DNA of 64,000 nucleotides from Gammaproteobacteria bacterium TMED78 (lineage in GTDB: Bacteria; Pseudomonadota; Gammaproteobacteria; Steroidobacterales; Rariloculaceae). The notes below the pieces were generated by a model. It did not search any database. It was given only the letters and a program-made list of their open reading frames with translations, and was not told the origin of the DNA. The DNA is taken from positions 1-64,000 of the forward strand of contig NHEF01000010.1 in NCBI GenBank assembly GCA_002171615.1, in the 5' to 3' direction. Positions 1 to 10,240 of the stretch are shown here, one piece after another (the first letter of the stretch is position 1; every line of letters starts with the position of its first letter). The position numbers were made by a program, and so were the translations under genes.

Positions 1-69
1 CATTTTTAACTAGATAGAAAAAAATAACAACCTACTTCGAACATTAAGACTATATAATATATAATATAA

Positions 70-1026
<957 letters not shown>

Positions 1027-1030
1027 TCCT

Positions 1031-1720
1031 TTAAGATGTAATAAGAGTTTGAAATAATTCAGTATCAACTTTCTCTCTTTCAAGAAAATATTTTTTATAC
1101 TGATCAGTATTATTGGCCCTATTTTCAACCACATCAGAAAATAAACCGATCATACCAATAAATAATTCAGAAACTTCCCTCAAGCCTTGGCTTGCTCCAC
1201 TGTTAGCAGAGACATAATCACAATATTCTTTTTGTATAATAAATCTCTCGAATAATGGGCTCGAATCTTTTCTCATCAAGAAGCGAACACCGCACTCTTT
1301 TACCATGCCAACATCATTAATATCATCAAAAAAGCAGGCTATATTTTTCTTATCAATATTATAAGCAAGGCGAATTTTATTTATTACTAAGGACTTATTT
1401 TTCACTCCTGAGTATATAGAATTAAAATGTTCCCGCTTTGCAAAATTCTCTGCTAAAGAATTTTTCTCTCCAGTAACTATAATCGCTCTTGGTAATCTTT
1501 TATTTTTCAACCAAAGAGCAAACCTAAGCATATTGATGCCCATTGCATCAGATTCATTAAAGCCATTACCTTCATCCAGAGATTTAATACCGGAATTAAA
1601 AACACCATCCCAGTCAAAAATTAGAGTATTTATACATTCAAGGTTTTTTATAAGAACTGAAAATTCAGTTATAAACTTTCCACCTAAATCTTCAAAATTT
1701 TCCCTTATATTCTCAGACAT
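1031..1720 (-). CDS. KdsC-like HAD phosphatase (putative KDO-8-phosphate phosphatase), with extended termini
   Basis: HAD motif I FDWDGVFNSG and motif IV FDDINDVGM; downstream of kdsA on the same strand. Confidence 0.7.
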   Translation of the reverse strand: MSENIRENFEDLGGKFITEFSVLIKNLECINTLIFDWDGVFNSGIKSLDEGNGFNESDAMGINMLRFALWLKNKRLPRAIIVTGEKNSLAENFAKREHFNSIYSGVKNKSLVINKIRLAYNIDKKNIACFFDDINDVGMVKECGVRFLMRKDSSPLFERFIIQKEYCDYVSANSGASQGLREVSELFIGMIGLFSDVVENRANNTDQYKKYFLEREKVDTELFQTLITS

Positions 1721-1729
1721 AAGATATTA

Positions 1730-2767
1730 TCAAAGATAATCTTGGCCAAGCAGCCCTAGTTTAATAAGATCCTGAACATCTAGTATCCCCTCTGGAACAC
1801 CATTCCTTTCAACAATGATACTATCAACCTCGGACTCAGAAAAAAGTTTTACTGCCTCTTCTAAGTTAGCGTCACAATTTATAACTATTGGTGATTTAGA
1901 AAATCCTATTTTAATAAGTAGGTCCTCAAGTGTTGATTTTTCATTAGTTTGAAAATATCGCCTAATATCTCCATCAGTAAAAATACCTAGAATTTTATTT
2001 TTGTTATCAACCACGGTCACTGCCCCAAGTCGTGACTCAGTCATTTTGTTCATAGCAGATCTTAATGAATCATTTTGGCTACAAGTTGGATTATTTTTTC
2101 TAATCAAATCAGAAACTTTAACTGTTATCAGTTGGGTATGTTCTTTAAATTGCTCTGTTCCAATTAGACTTAGAGAGTTATCACAAAGATTTTTCATTAC
2201 CTTATATGGGACGGTACATACATGCACTCCCGCTAATATTGCCTGTCTGATATGCTCAGGATAGCGTACGGAAGAGAACATGACCTTACTAGAAAACCCA
2301 TACTTATCAATCATCTCTACACATTGCTCATATAGCTGTATTGCATCATGACCTTGGTCTTGAAGCCTTCCTGCCAATGGACAAACAAATGCCGCACCTG
2401 CTGCCATTGCCATATAAGCTTGATTAAGGGTATAAATCAGATGGATGTTAACTTTATGTCCCTTTTCAGTAAGCCTCTGGCAAGCAGTTACACCTTCATT
2501 TGAAATAGGAATCTTGAAAACAGGTTCATTTTTTAGCGGTAATGAAAGAATCCTATCTGCTTCACTTAAAATATCTTCAACAGACTCTCCTAAAGCCTCT
2601 ACCTGTAACTCAGGAACCATTCCTGATAGTTTAACAATAGCTCCATCAATATCTGTTATACCTTGTCTATGCATAAAAGTGGGAGTAGTGGTTAATCCTT
2701 TGATAAAGCCAAAATTTAATGCTTTCTCAATTTCATCAAAGTCTACTGAGTCTAAATATAATTCCAT
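1730..2767 (-). CDS. Fructose-6-phosphate aldolase/transaldolase-type domain fused to a KdsD-like CBS pair
   Basis: N-terminus MELYLDSVDF...GLTTTPT...FKIPISNEG matches FSA/TalC with Lys85 retained; C-terminus GIFTDGDIRRYF...GILDVQDLIKLGLL resembles the KdsD CBS pair. Confidence 0.88.
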   Translation of the reverse strand: MELYLDSVDFDEIEKALNFGFIKGLTTTPTFMHRQGITDIDGAIVKLSGMVPELQVEALGESVEDILSEADRILSLPLKNEPVFKIPISNEGVTACQRLTEKGHKVNIHLIYTLNQAYMAMAAGAAFVCPLAGRLQDQGHDAIQLYEQCVEMIDKYGFSSKVMFSSVRYPEHIRQAILAGVHVCTVPYKVMKNLCDNSLSLIGTEQFKEHTQLITVKVSDLIRKNNPTCSQNDSLRSAMNKMTESRLGAVTVVDNKNKILGIFTDGDIRRYFQTNEKSTLEDLLIKIGFSKSPIVINCDANLEEAVKLFSESEVDSIIVERNGVPEGILDVQDLIKLGLLGQDYL

Positions 2768-2779
2768 CTTCTTATCTTC

Positions 2780-3625
2780 CTAAATTGTTTTAGTTAACTG
2801 ATCACGAACTAAAGCATGAATATCTAGTAATGGTTTAACAAACTCTGAAAGATCATCCAAATAATACTGGCTTGCTGCATCACATAAAGCATCTGGTGGA
2901 TTAGGATGGGCTTCTATAAAAATTCCATCTACGCCAGCTGCTACACCTGCTCTTGATAAAACTGATAAGTACTCCCTGCTTCCTCCTTTTGGGTCCTTAC
3001 TAGGTATGCCATACTTTCTAATTGTATGGGTAATATCAAAAATCACAGGGTATCCTATCTGATTCAACAAAAGAAAGCTCCTAGGATCAACTACTAGATC
3101 ATTGTAACCAAAAGTATAGCCTCTCTCTGTAAGTAAAATTTTCTTACTACCTGAATCTTCAATCTTCTTAACAGGTTTTACCATATTATCTGGGGCAATA
3201 AACTGCCCATGTTTCAAATTCACAACTGCATTAGTTTTTGCAGCAGAAATAACCAACTCACTCTGCATACACAAATAAGCAGGTATTTGAAGAATATCAA
3301 CAACCTGAGATGCCGGAAATGCTTGATCCGGATAGTGAATATCCGTCAATAGGGGCAAATCAAATTCTTTTTTAATTTTTTCTAGCAATCTTAGACCCTC
3401 TTCTAATCCAGGGCCTTGGAAATAATCAAGCGAGCTTCTATTGTCTTTAGAAAATGATGATTTAAATATCAGAGGTATATTTAAGCTTGTCGCTATGTTT
3501 TTAATTTTTTCAGCAGTTTTTAGCATCATTGATTCCTCTTCAATGACGCAAGGTCCACAAATTAAAAAAAGTTGATCTGAGCCACAATCAATATCACCTA
3601 CCTGAACATGATTTTTTTTTATCAC
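2780..3625 (-). CDS. kdsA: 3-deoxy-8-phosphooctulonate synthase, metal-dependent type predicted
   Basis: LICGPCVIEEE, FKSSFSKDNRSS, GPGLEEG, IFDITHTIRK, GIFIEAHPNP. Confidence 0.95.
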   Translation of the reverse strand: MIKKNHVQVGDIDCGSDQLFLICGPCVIEEESMMLKTAEKIKNIATSLNIPLIFKSSFSKDNRSSLDYFQGPGLEEGLRLLEKIKKEFDLPLLTDIHYPDQAFPASQVVDILQIPAYLCMQSELVISAAKTNAVVNLKHGQFIAPDNMVKPVKKIEDSGSKKILLTERGYTFGYNDLVVDPRSFLLLNQIGYPVIFDITHTIRKYGIPSKDPKGGSREYLSVLSRAGVAAGVDGIFIEAHPNPPDALCDAASQYYLDDLSEFVKPLLDIHALVRDQLTKTI

Positions 3626-4899
3626 AATAAATTCATTCCTTTTAATATCCTAAAATTAGCTTGTGAGGCTCCCTGCCCTTCTAAAACCACTTCTTTAGCT
3701 CTTTTCCCTGAATCTAGACGAAGTTTATCGTCATTTACTAATCTGGTAAAAGCTTTTTTCAGGCTCTTTACATCATATACTTTATATCCTCCTCCTGCAT
3801 CAATCAAATTATTACCAACTTCTTCAAAGCTATAATTATGTGGGCCAAAAATAACGGGTATCCCTAGAATGGCTGGCTCCATTAAATTATGCCCTCCTTT
3901 GTCTCGAGACCTGTAATGTAAAGCACCTCCAACAAAAGCTATGTCTGATATACCATAAAAATCCCTAAGCTCTCCTAAGGTATCAAGAATTAGTATTTTT
4001 TTATCCCCTAATGCTTTAGATACTCCCCCCATTTTAGTTCTCCTTATTGAGGTAAAATTATAGCCTTTAATTTTACTCTCTATACTTTTAGAATCCTTAG
4101 GATACCTGGGTGCAATAACTGCTCTTACATTTTCTTGGCTCATAGCTAATTCGCTTAATGAATCTAGGAAAAGATCTACTTCTTCTAGATGAATACTTCC
4201 AGCAATAATTACTAAGTTATTCTTTGAATAATTAAGCTGATCTCTGATATCTATACTTTTATTTATTAAATCATCAATCAAATCATATTTCATATCACCA
4301 GTAATACTTATTCTTTCCTTATCTACCCCTAAATTAATTAGGCGATTTTTATAGCTATTTTTTTGAACACAAAAATAAGAAATGTTCCTCAAGAGAGGAA
4401 GTAATAAATAAGTCTTTATAATTTTACTTAATGATTGTTCTGAAATTTTTCCATTAACAACGAAAACTGGGATTTTTTTTCTACTAAGTGAATATAAAAA
4501 ATTAGGCCAGAAATCAGACTCAGCTAATATAACTAATCTAGGCTTTAAATTCTTGATGAAAAAATTAACAATGAAAGATAAATCAAAAGGGAAAAAAATG
4601 ATATGACAATCAGGATAATTTTTATAAGCAAGCTCGAGTCCCGACGATGAGCATACACTAATAATTATTTCTTCAGAGGAATCATTTTTTTTTATTAGGT
4701 CAACTAATTTTTTTAAAGAAATAATTTCTCCAGCTGATGCTCCATGCAACCAAATAGAAGAGCTATTTATTGGCTTTAAATTATAGCCGAACCTATAAAA
4801 TACCCTATAGAAATCACCTCTTAGTAATAATCTATAAATTAACCAAGGCGAGGTAATTATAATCAGAAAAAAATAAATTAAATTAAATACTAGTCCCAT
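3622..4899 (-). CDS. waaA: 3-deoxy-D-manno-octulosonic acid transferase
   Basis: WLHGASAGE, SSGLELA, VFVVNGKIS, AFVGGALHYRSRDKGGHNLMEPA; 4-bp overlap with kdsA. Confidence 0.93.
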   Translation of the reverse strand: MGLVFNLIYFFLIIITSPWLIYRLLLRGDFYRVFYRFGYNLKPINSSSIWLHGASAGEIISLKKLVDLIKKNDSSEEIIISVCSSSGLELAYKNYPDCHIIFFPFDLSFIVNFFIKNLKPRLVILAESDFWPNFLYSLSRKKIPVFVVNGKISEQSLSKIIKTYLLLPLLRNISYFCVQKNSYKNRLINLGVDKERISITGDMKYDLIDDLINKSIDIRDQLNYSKNNLVIIAGSIHLEEVDLFLDSLSELAMSQENVRAVIAPRYPKDSKSIESKIKGYNFTSIRRTKMGGVSKALGDKKILILDTLGELRDFYGISDIAFVGGALHYRSRDKGGHNLMEPAILGIPVIFGPHNYSFEEVGNNLIDAGGGYKVYDVKSLKKAFTRLVNDDKLRLDSGKRAKEVVLEGQGASQANFRILKGMNLL

Positions 4900-4981
4900 A
4901 TTAATTTGAAGACATTAGAATCAAGTTGATTCATATTCTAATGCCAAAAATTTATTATAGGGTGTTTTTTATTAAATTATT

Positions 4982-5452
4982 TTAATTAGAGGCAATATAC
5001 TCTCCCACTCTAGCTTGCCCCTTAGGTCCAATCAACACTCTAACTCTATCGCCTTCTTTAAAAATACCCTCATCAGGCTGAACAATAGCAATAGTATTAC
5101 CATTATCTATTTTGACTGTAATCTCTATTCCAGACTTAGAAGTAACCTCCTTCTCTAAAGCCTCTCCAGCAACAGCTCCAGCTATAGCGCCAACAGTGCC
5201 TGCGATAGGGTTTGTTCTTCTTTCACCTACTTTTTGACCCACATTTCTTCCTATTTGCGCACCTCCCCAAGTGCCAATGAATGAGGAGTTACCATCTATT
5301 TTAACTTTCTTAATAAATAATATCTCACCATAGTTTACATCATAAGAGGATCCAGCATCATTCCTAGAAAAAATATTACTTGATGGGCCGTAAGAACTAC
5401 AGGCCGAAAAAAATAAAGTGATTACAGTAATAACAATCAATCTCAACATCAT
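4982..5452 (-). CDS. Glycine-zipper outer membrane lipoprotein (SlyB/Pcp-like)
   Basis: Lipobox FFSACSS, glycine zipper IAGTVGAIAGAVAGEALE. Confidence 0.8.
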   Translation of the reverse strand: MMLRLIVITVITLFFSACSSYGPSSNIFSRNDAGSSYDVNYGEILFIKKVKIDGNSSFIGTWGGAQIGRNVGQKVGERRTNPIAGTVGAIAGAVAGEALEKEVTSKSGIEITVKIDNGNTIAIVQPDEGIFKEGDRVRVLIGPKGQARVGEYIASN

Positions 5453-5515
5453 AATTATCTCCTTTCTTAAAGATACAAACGTATTTAGCGTAATTAGGTT
5501 TACACCAAAGGATTA

Positions 5516-5974
5516 TTAAGAGATTACGTGCATGGTAAGCCACTGTGCAATAACTGCCGGCTTAACCTCTCCTTCTATTTCTATTTTCACCTTAGCCTTA
5601 ACTAAAATATTTCCCCCTCTCTCTCTAGCCTCTACAAGAATTGCTCTTGCTCTAATATTAGAATTTACTTTTACTTGATTGGTAAATCGTATTTTATCAA
5701 AACCATAATTGATCACCATTGTAGCCCCTTGGATAGAAGGTCTAAATGAGTTTGATAAGCCTATAATCATTGATAACGTAAGCATGCCATGAGCAATAGT
5801 ATCTCCAAACCCTGCTTCGATAGCTTTATTTCGATCAACATGGATAAATTGGTGGTCATTTGTTACATCAGCAAATTTATTAATCATATCTTGGTTAATT
5901 ACCACCCAATCAGATACTCCTAATTCATGACCAACCATAGCAAATAGTTCATCTTTAGTTACTATCTTAGACAT
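5516..5974 (-). CDS. MaoC family dehydratase
   Basis: DVTNDHQFIHVD...GFGDTIAHGMLTLSM hotdog hydratase motif. Confidence 0.92.
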   Translation of the reverse strand: MSKIVTKDELFAMVGHELGVSDWVVINQDMINKFADVTNDHQFIHVDRNKAIEAGFGDTIAHGMLTLSMIIGLSNSFRPSIQGATMVINYGFDKIRFTNQVKVNSNIRARAILVEARERGGNILVKAKVKIEIEGEVKPAVIAQWLTMHVIS

Positions 5975-6033
5975 TCACACCTCCATAAAGATAAATATAT
6001 CGAATTATTTAAAATAACTATAAAATAACAAAA

Positions 6034-7257
6034 ATGAGCACTTTAATTAAGCCATTCAGAGCCCTAAGACCAGATAATTCAGATGCATTATCTGTAATAG
6101 CCCCTCCGTATGACGTCATTAGTAGAGAAGAAGCTTTAGATATTGCTAAAAATAAACCTTCCAATTTTTTACACATATCAAGACCAGAAATAGACTTCCC
6201 CTTAAATGTTGATCCATATTCTCAAGAGATTTATGAAAAAGGCAAAGAAAATTTATATAAATTAATAGATGATAGTATTCTTCGCCAAACAGATAAGCCT
6301 AGCTTTTATGTCTATAGTATGCGCTCTGATCGCCATGAGCAAACTGGTCTAGCTGCTGTTGCATCTGTTGAAGCCTATGAAAATAATAAAATACGAAAGC
6401 ATGAACTAACGAAGCCATTAAAAGAAAATGATAGAGTAAAAAATATTAAATCTCTTATGGCACAAACAGGGCCTGTATTATGCTCTTATAAATCAGATAA
6501 AAGATTAAAAATAATTTTTGAATCAATAAAAAATAGCCTCCCCATAATTGAAGTAGAAGATACCTATAATGTCTTACATAAAATTTGGAAAGTAGATGAA
6601 GAAAATAAAATTAAAGAAATTTCTTCTTTTTTTAATTTGATGGAATGCATTTATATAGCAGATGGGCATCATAGATCTGCTGCGGCCTCAAGAGTTTCGA
6701 AAGATGGAGAAATTAAAAATATCTTAAGTAATTTCTTTCTTACAGTTTCTTTTCCTCATGATGAATTGAGGATCATTGATTATAATAGAATAGTTAAAGA
6801 TCTAAATCATCATACTTCAGATCAATTAATAGACAAAATATCAAAATCATTTATTATAGAAAAAATAGGCAAAGCAAGAAAACCCACTAAAAAAAATACT
6901 TTTGGAATGTATATTGAAAATCAGTGGTATTTACTCTCTATAAAAGACGAATTAATACCAAACGATCCCGTTAATAAGCTAGATGTGAGTATTCTTCAAA
7001 ATTATCTTCTTGGGCCCTTGTTAGGTATTGACGATCCAAGGACAAATCTAAGAATAGACTTTGTAGGAGGAAATAGAGGTTTAAAAGAGCTTATTAGAAG
7101 AGTGGATAATGGAGAAAATAAAATCGCTTTTGCGTTATACCCAACTTCTATGGATGACCTTATGTCTGTAGCGGATAAAGGTTTACTTATGCCGCCAAAA
7201 TCAACTTGGTTTGAGCCTAAATTGGCTGATGGGCTCTTAACACACATATTCTCATAA
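6034..7257 (+). CDS. DUF1015 family protein
   Basis: IKPFRALRP...APPYDVIS, IADGHHRSAAASRV. Confidence 0.9.
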   Translation: MSTLIKPFRALRPDNSDALSVIAPPYDVISREEALDIAKNKPSNFLHISRPEIDFPLNVDPYSQEIYEKGKENLYKLIDDSILRQTDKPSFYVYSMRSDRHEQTGLAAVASVEAYENNKIRKHELTKPLKENDRVKNIKSLMAQTGPVLCSYKSDKRLKIIFESIKNSLPIIEVEDTYNVLHKIWKVDEENKIKEISSFFNLMECIYIADGHHRSAAASRVSKDGEIKNILSNFFLTVSFPHDELRIIDYNRIVKDLNHHTSDQLIDKISKSFIIEKIGKARKPTKKNTFGMYIENQWYLLSIKDELIPNDPVNKLDVSILQNYLLGPLLGIDDPRTNLRIDFVGGNRGLKELIRRVDNGENKIAFALYPTSMDDLMSVADKGLLMPPKSTWFEPKLADGLLTHIFS

Positions 7258-7262
7258 CAGCT

Positions 7263-7817
7263 ATGGTTATAAAAAAATATATCTTTCCATTTATTATCTT
7301 AGTATTAAATTTACTGTCTACTGTTAATGCAATTGAAAGTGGTAATATCCTTGTAGCCTCTAAGCTACTTGATGACTCTTCACTGGAGAAGACTATTCTT
7401 TTAGTTGTATATAATGAAGATGATGGCTTCTTAGCCATAGCTATAAATAGACCTACTAACGTCAATCTAAGTGAGCTTATCCCCACTAATTTAAAATATA
7501 ATAATCATAATGTTTATTTTGGAGGAGCTGAAGAACCTTCAAAAATATTAGCTCTGATTGATAATCCAAAAGAACCTATAAATGATTACCTACCTATCTT
7601 TGATAATGTCTACCTTTTGTCTGATATAGATTTAATTAATGAATTTAACCATGATGAAAACAGCATAAGATTTTTTGCAGGGTATTTTTCATGGGATATA
7701 AAAAAAATAAATAAAGACCTAGAATTAGGTTTATGGGTCATTGAAGAAAATAATTCTGATATATTGTTTGCCAATAATCCACTAACAGCTTGGTTTGAAT
7801 TAAATCCGGAGGAATAA
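7263..7817 (+). CDS. YqgE/AlgH family protein with an N-terminal signal-like segment
   Basis: SGNILVASKLLDDSSLEKTILLVVYNEDDGFLAIAINRP; hydrophobic N-terminus ending VNA. Confidence 0.85.
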   Translation: MVIKKYIFPFIILVLNLLSTVNAIESGNILVASKLLDDSSLEKTILLVVYNEDDGFLAIAINRPTNVNLSELIPTNLKYNNHNVYFGGAEEPSKILALIDNPKEPINDYLPIFDNVYLLSDIDLINEFNHDENSIRFFAGYFSWDIKKINKDLELGLWVIEENNSDILFANNPLTAWFELNPEE

Positions 7818-8312
7818 TTGCCTTTTTCATATTATAAAAATCTCAACACTAAAGAAAAATCAATTTATCGTCAAAGTGATAAAATAAGAGAAATAAAATT
7901 AAAAAATATAATGTCTTTGAGAGAATCTATTACCAACATAAAAATATTTCTAGAAAAAGAAGATAAAGTTAAGCTTGAAAAAAAAATTAAATTTTTCTTA
8001 GATCAAATAACTGATTCTTTAGAAATTCAAAAAATTAACATCAAAATTCTTAGCTCAAGGCCAAGTAATAATTGGGGAGAATTACATGGGCTTTATGAGC
8101 AAGCGGAAGGGAGAAAAAAAGCTAAGATAACACTTTGGATGAAAACAGCAAAACGTAAACAAGTGATTGCCTTTAAAACATTCATCAGAACATTAGTTCA
8201 TGAAATTAGCCATCATTTAGATTATTGCTTTTTTGACCTTCCAGATTCATTTCACACAGAAGGTTTTTTTTATAGAGAATCAAGTATTTATAAACAATTA
8301 GTTAAGGCTTAA
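7818..8312 (+). CDS. Putative zinc metallopeptidase-like protein
   Basis: HEISHH (HExxH) motif; TTG start preceded by GGAGG. Confidence 0.65.
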   Translation: MPFSYYKNLNTKEKSIYRQSDKIREIKLKNIMSLRESITNIKIFLEKEDKVKLEKKIKFFLDQITDSLEIQKINIKILSSRPSNNWGELHGLYEQAEGRKKAKITLWMKTAKRKQVIAFKTFIRTLVHEISHHLDYCFFDLPDSFHTEGFFYRESSIYKQLVKA

Positions 8313-8315
8313 ATA

Positions 8316-8879
8316 CTAATCAGAATTTAGTCTAGCGTATTTCTCCCCTGATACTGGTATTTCAAATACATTTATAGTCATTGATATAAGTGAGTAATAC
8401 CCAACTAAAGTGACTATCTCTACAAGACCCTCATCTCTAAAATAATTTATTGATTTTTCATAAAGATCATCCTCTATGAGCTTTCTTTCGAGTAATGAAT
8501 TAGTAAATTCATAAATACATTTTTCATGATCACTGGAGAAATCTGGCTCCTGATATCGCTTAATTGAATCAATGAAATTTTCAGAAATACCTAAATCTAA
8601 AGCAATTATCTTATGAAACTCCCATTCATATTTCGCGTCCCAATGTCTTGCCACTAAAAGAATAATTATTTCTATAAATTCGGGCTTTAAGGAATTATCA
8701 TATCTAAGTGACTCACCTAATAACTGGGCACGATCAGCTAATTCTGGCCTAATTAACCACTTATAAATAGGACTAGGGACCTTTCCCCTAGGACCACTAA
8801 TTATTTTCTTTATTATTTTTTTTTGATCTATATTCAATGTATCTATATCAGGAATCTTAAACCTACTACTCATAAACAT
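8316..8879 (-). CDS. Carboxymuconolactone decarboxylase-like protein (start trimmed to internal Met)
   Basis: LKPEFIEIIILLVARHWDAKYEWEFH motif; MFMSSRFK start region fits better than the longest ORF. Confidence 0.75.
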   Translation of the reverse strand: MFMSSRFKIPDIDTLNIDQKKIIKKIISGPRGKVPSPIYKWLIRPELADRAQLLGESLRYDNSLKPEFIEIIILLVARHWDAKYEWEFHKIIALDLGISENFIDSIKRYQEPDFSSDHEKCIYEFTNSLLERKLIEDDLYEKSINYFRDEGLVEIVTLVGYYSLISMTINVFEIPVSGEKYARLNSD

Positions 8880-8978
8880 CTCCAAAAAAAATATTAAAAT
8901 TTTTAACTCAACCATTGCTTTATTGAGTCTTAGTTAGATATGATTGACTTTTCATTATTAACTGATAGGGAGCCTATA

Positions 8979-9488
8979 ATGATACATCTAAAATATTTTT
9001 TCAGTTTTTTTATTATTTTTTTTATAGTGGGTTGTACCGAGTCACCAAACGATACTTCTGCTATAGAAGAATCACCTGCTATAGATACTGACTCTCCTGA
9101 GTATGCTGCAATAGTATTTAGACAGGCGTTACTTCAAGTCATTGCGTATAAATCAGGTTCAGTCAGAAATATGGCTGATGGGGAAATAGCAATAGATGAA
9201 GAAAAGTTTGCAAAAGATGCAAACGATCTTGACGCTGCTGTAAATATGTTAGTAGATGGATTTATCGAAGGCTCTAGTAGAGATTCATACCCAAATAGCT
9301 TTGCCTCTCCTGATATCTGGTCAAACTGGGATGATTTTTTAGAAAAAGCTAATAATTTAAAAACTGCTACTGCAGAAGTAAATCAACTGGCAATGACAGG
9401 TGGTTTTGTAGCTGCTCAAACTGCTGCTCAAGAGCTTGGAAGCAATTGTGGAGCTTGCCATAGGCCATATAGAATAAGAAACGATTAG
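8979..9488 (+). CDS. Lipoprotein cytochrome c'-like protein
   Basis: Lipobox FIVGCTE, C-terminal CGACHR haem motif. Confidence 0.82.
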   Translation: MIHLKYFFSFFIIFFIVGCTESPNDTSAIEESPAIDTDSPEYAAIVFRQALLQVIAYKSGSVRNMADGEIAIDEEKFAKDANDLDAAVNMLVDGFIEGSSRDSYPNSFASPDIWSNWDDFLEKANNLKTATAEVNQLAMTGGFVAAQTAAQELGSNCGACHRPYRIRND

Positions 9489-9501
9489 TATTAATATACT
9501 C

Positions 9502-10170
9502 TTATATTATATTTACTAGCAGTAGAACGATAATTGATGCTGCTATGAATGAAATTAAAGCTTTAAGAGTTTTTGGATCTTTTATTTCTTCATTTGCATC
9601 TATATCTGCCTTTTTTCCAGAAAACATTGGAAATATTAAATTTTCTTTCTTAACCAGTAGATGGAAGAAAATAGCAAAAATATGAATGAAAATTATACTA
9701 GTAATGAATATCTCAAAATTTTCATGGTGAAGCCCGGTGATAGAGTTTCCTGTAGCAGATGAAATAAGATCATTTAATGGTCCCTTAAAGTAACCATCAT
9801 AATCAGTAGCAAAAAGCCCTGTAACTGTTTGGAATAACAACAAAGATAAAATAATAAATACAGCGATAGATCCTAGGGGGTTGTGGCCTATGTACTTCCT
9901 AGAACTAGATGAAAAAATATTCTTTATGTAAGAAAAAATCTCTGGAATACCGAATAGAAAGTTCTTAAATAAAGAGTGTTTTGTGCCAAGAAATCCCCAA
10001 AAAATTCTAAAAATAAGAAGCGCGAGTATGCCCTGTCCAGCAAGCATATGTAAATCCATATCCCCAGAAATCTCAACTGTATACCAAGCAAGTCCAATAA
10101 GAATCACTAAAAGCCAATGAAATAGCCTAAGTGGCAAGTCCCAAATCAATTTTTTCAATTTTTTCTCCAA
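9502..10170 (-). CDS. Cytochrome b561-type membrane protein
   Basis: WDLPLRLFHWLL, multiple TM segments with spaced histidines. Confidence 0.85.
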   Translation of the reverse strand: MEKKLKKLIWDLPLRLFHWLLVILIGLAWYTVEISGDMDLHMLAGQGILALLIFRIFWGFLGTKHSLFKNFLFGIPEIFSYIKNIFSSSSRKYIGHNPLGSIAVFIILSLLLFQTVTGLFATDYDGYFKGPLNDLISSATGNSITGLHHENFEIFITSIIFIHIFAIFFHLLVKKENLIFPMFSGKKADIDANEEIKDPKTLKALISFIAASIIVLLLVNII

Positions 10171-10240
10171 AAAATATTAATCTATTGCTAAGGATATGAG
10201 ATGATCGTTACGTATTCAACAAATTAACTAAGGAATTTTT

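Noticed and set aside
1533-1739. Plus-strand 68-aa ORF antisense to the KdsC-like gene
   Set aside because: Lies in the shadow of a well-supported CDS, no recognisable motif or RBS; same reasoning for ORFs at 2001-2264, 2445-2783, 3608-3835, 13488-13915, 20421-20927, 28375-28738, 54748-55149, 58194-58874
7002-7486. Minus-strand ORFs opposite DUF1015 and YqgE genes
   Set aside because: Antisense to conserved genes, low-complexity Ser/Leu composition typical of shadow ORFs
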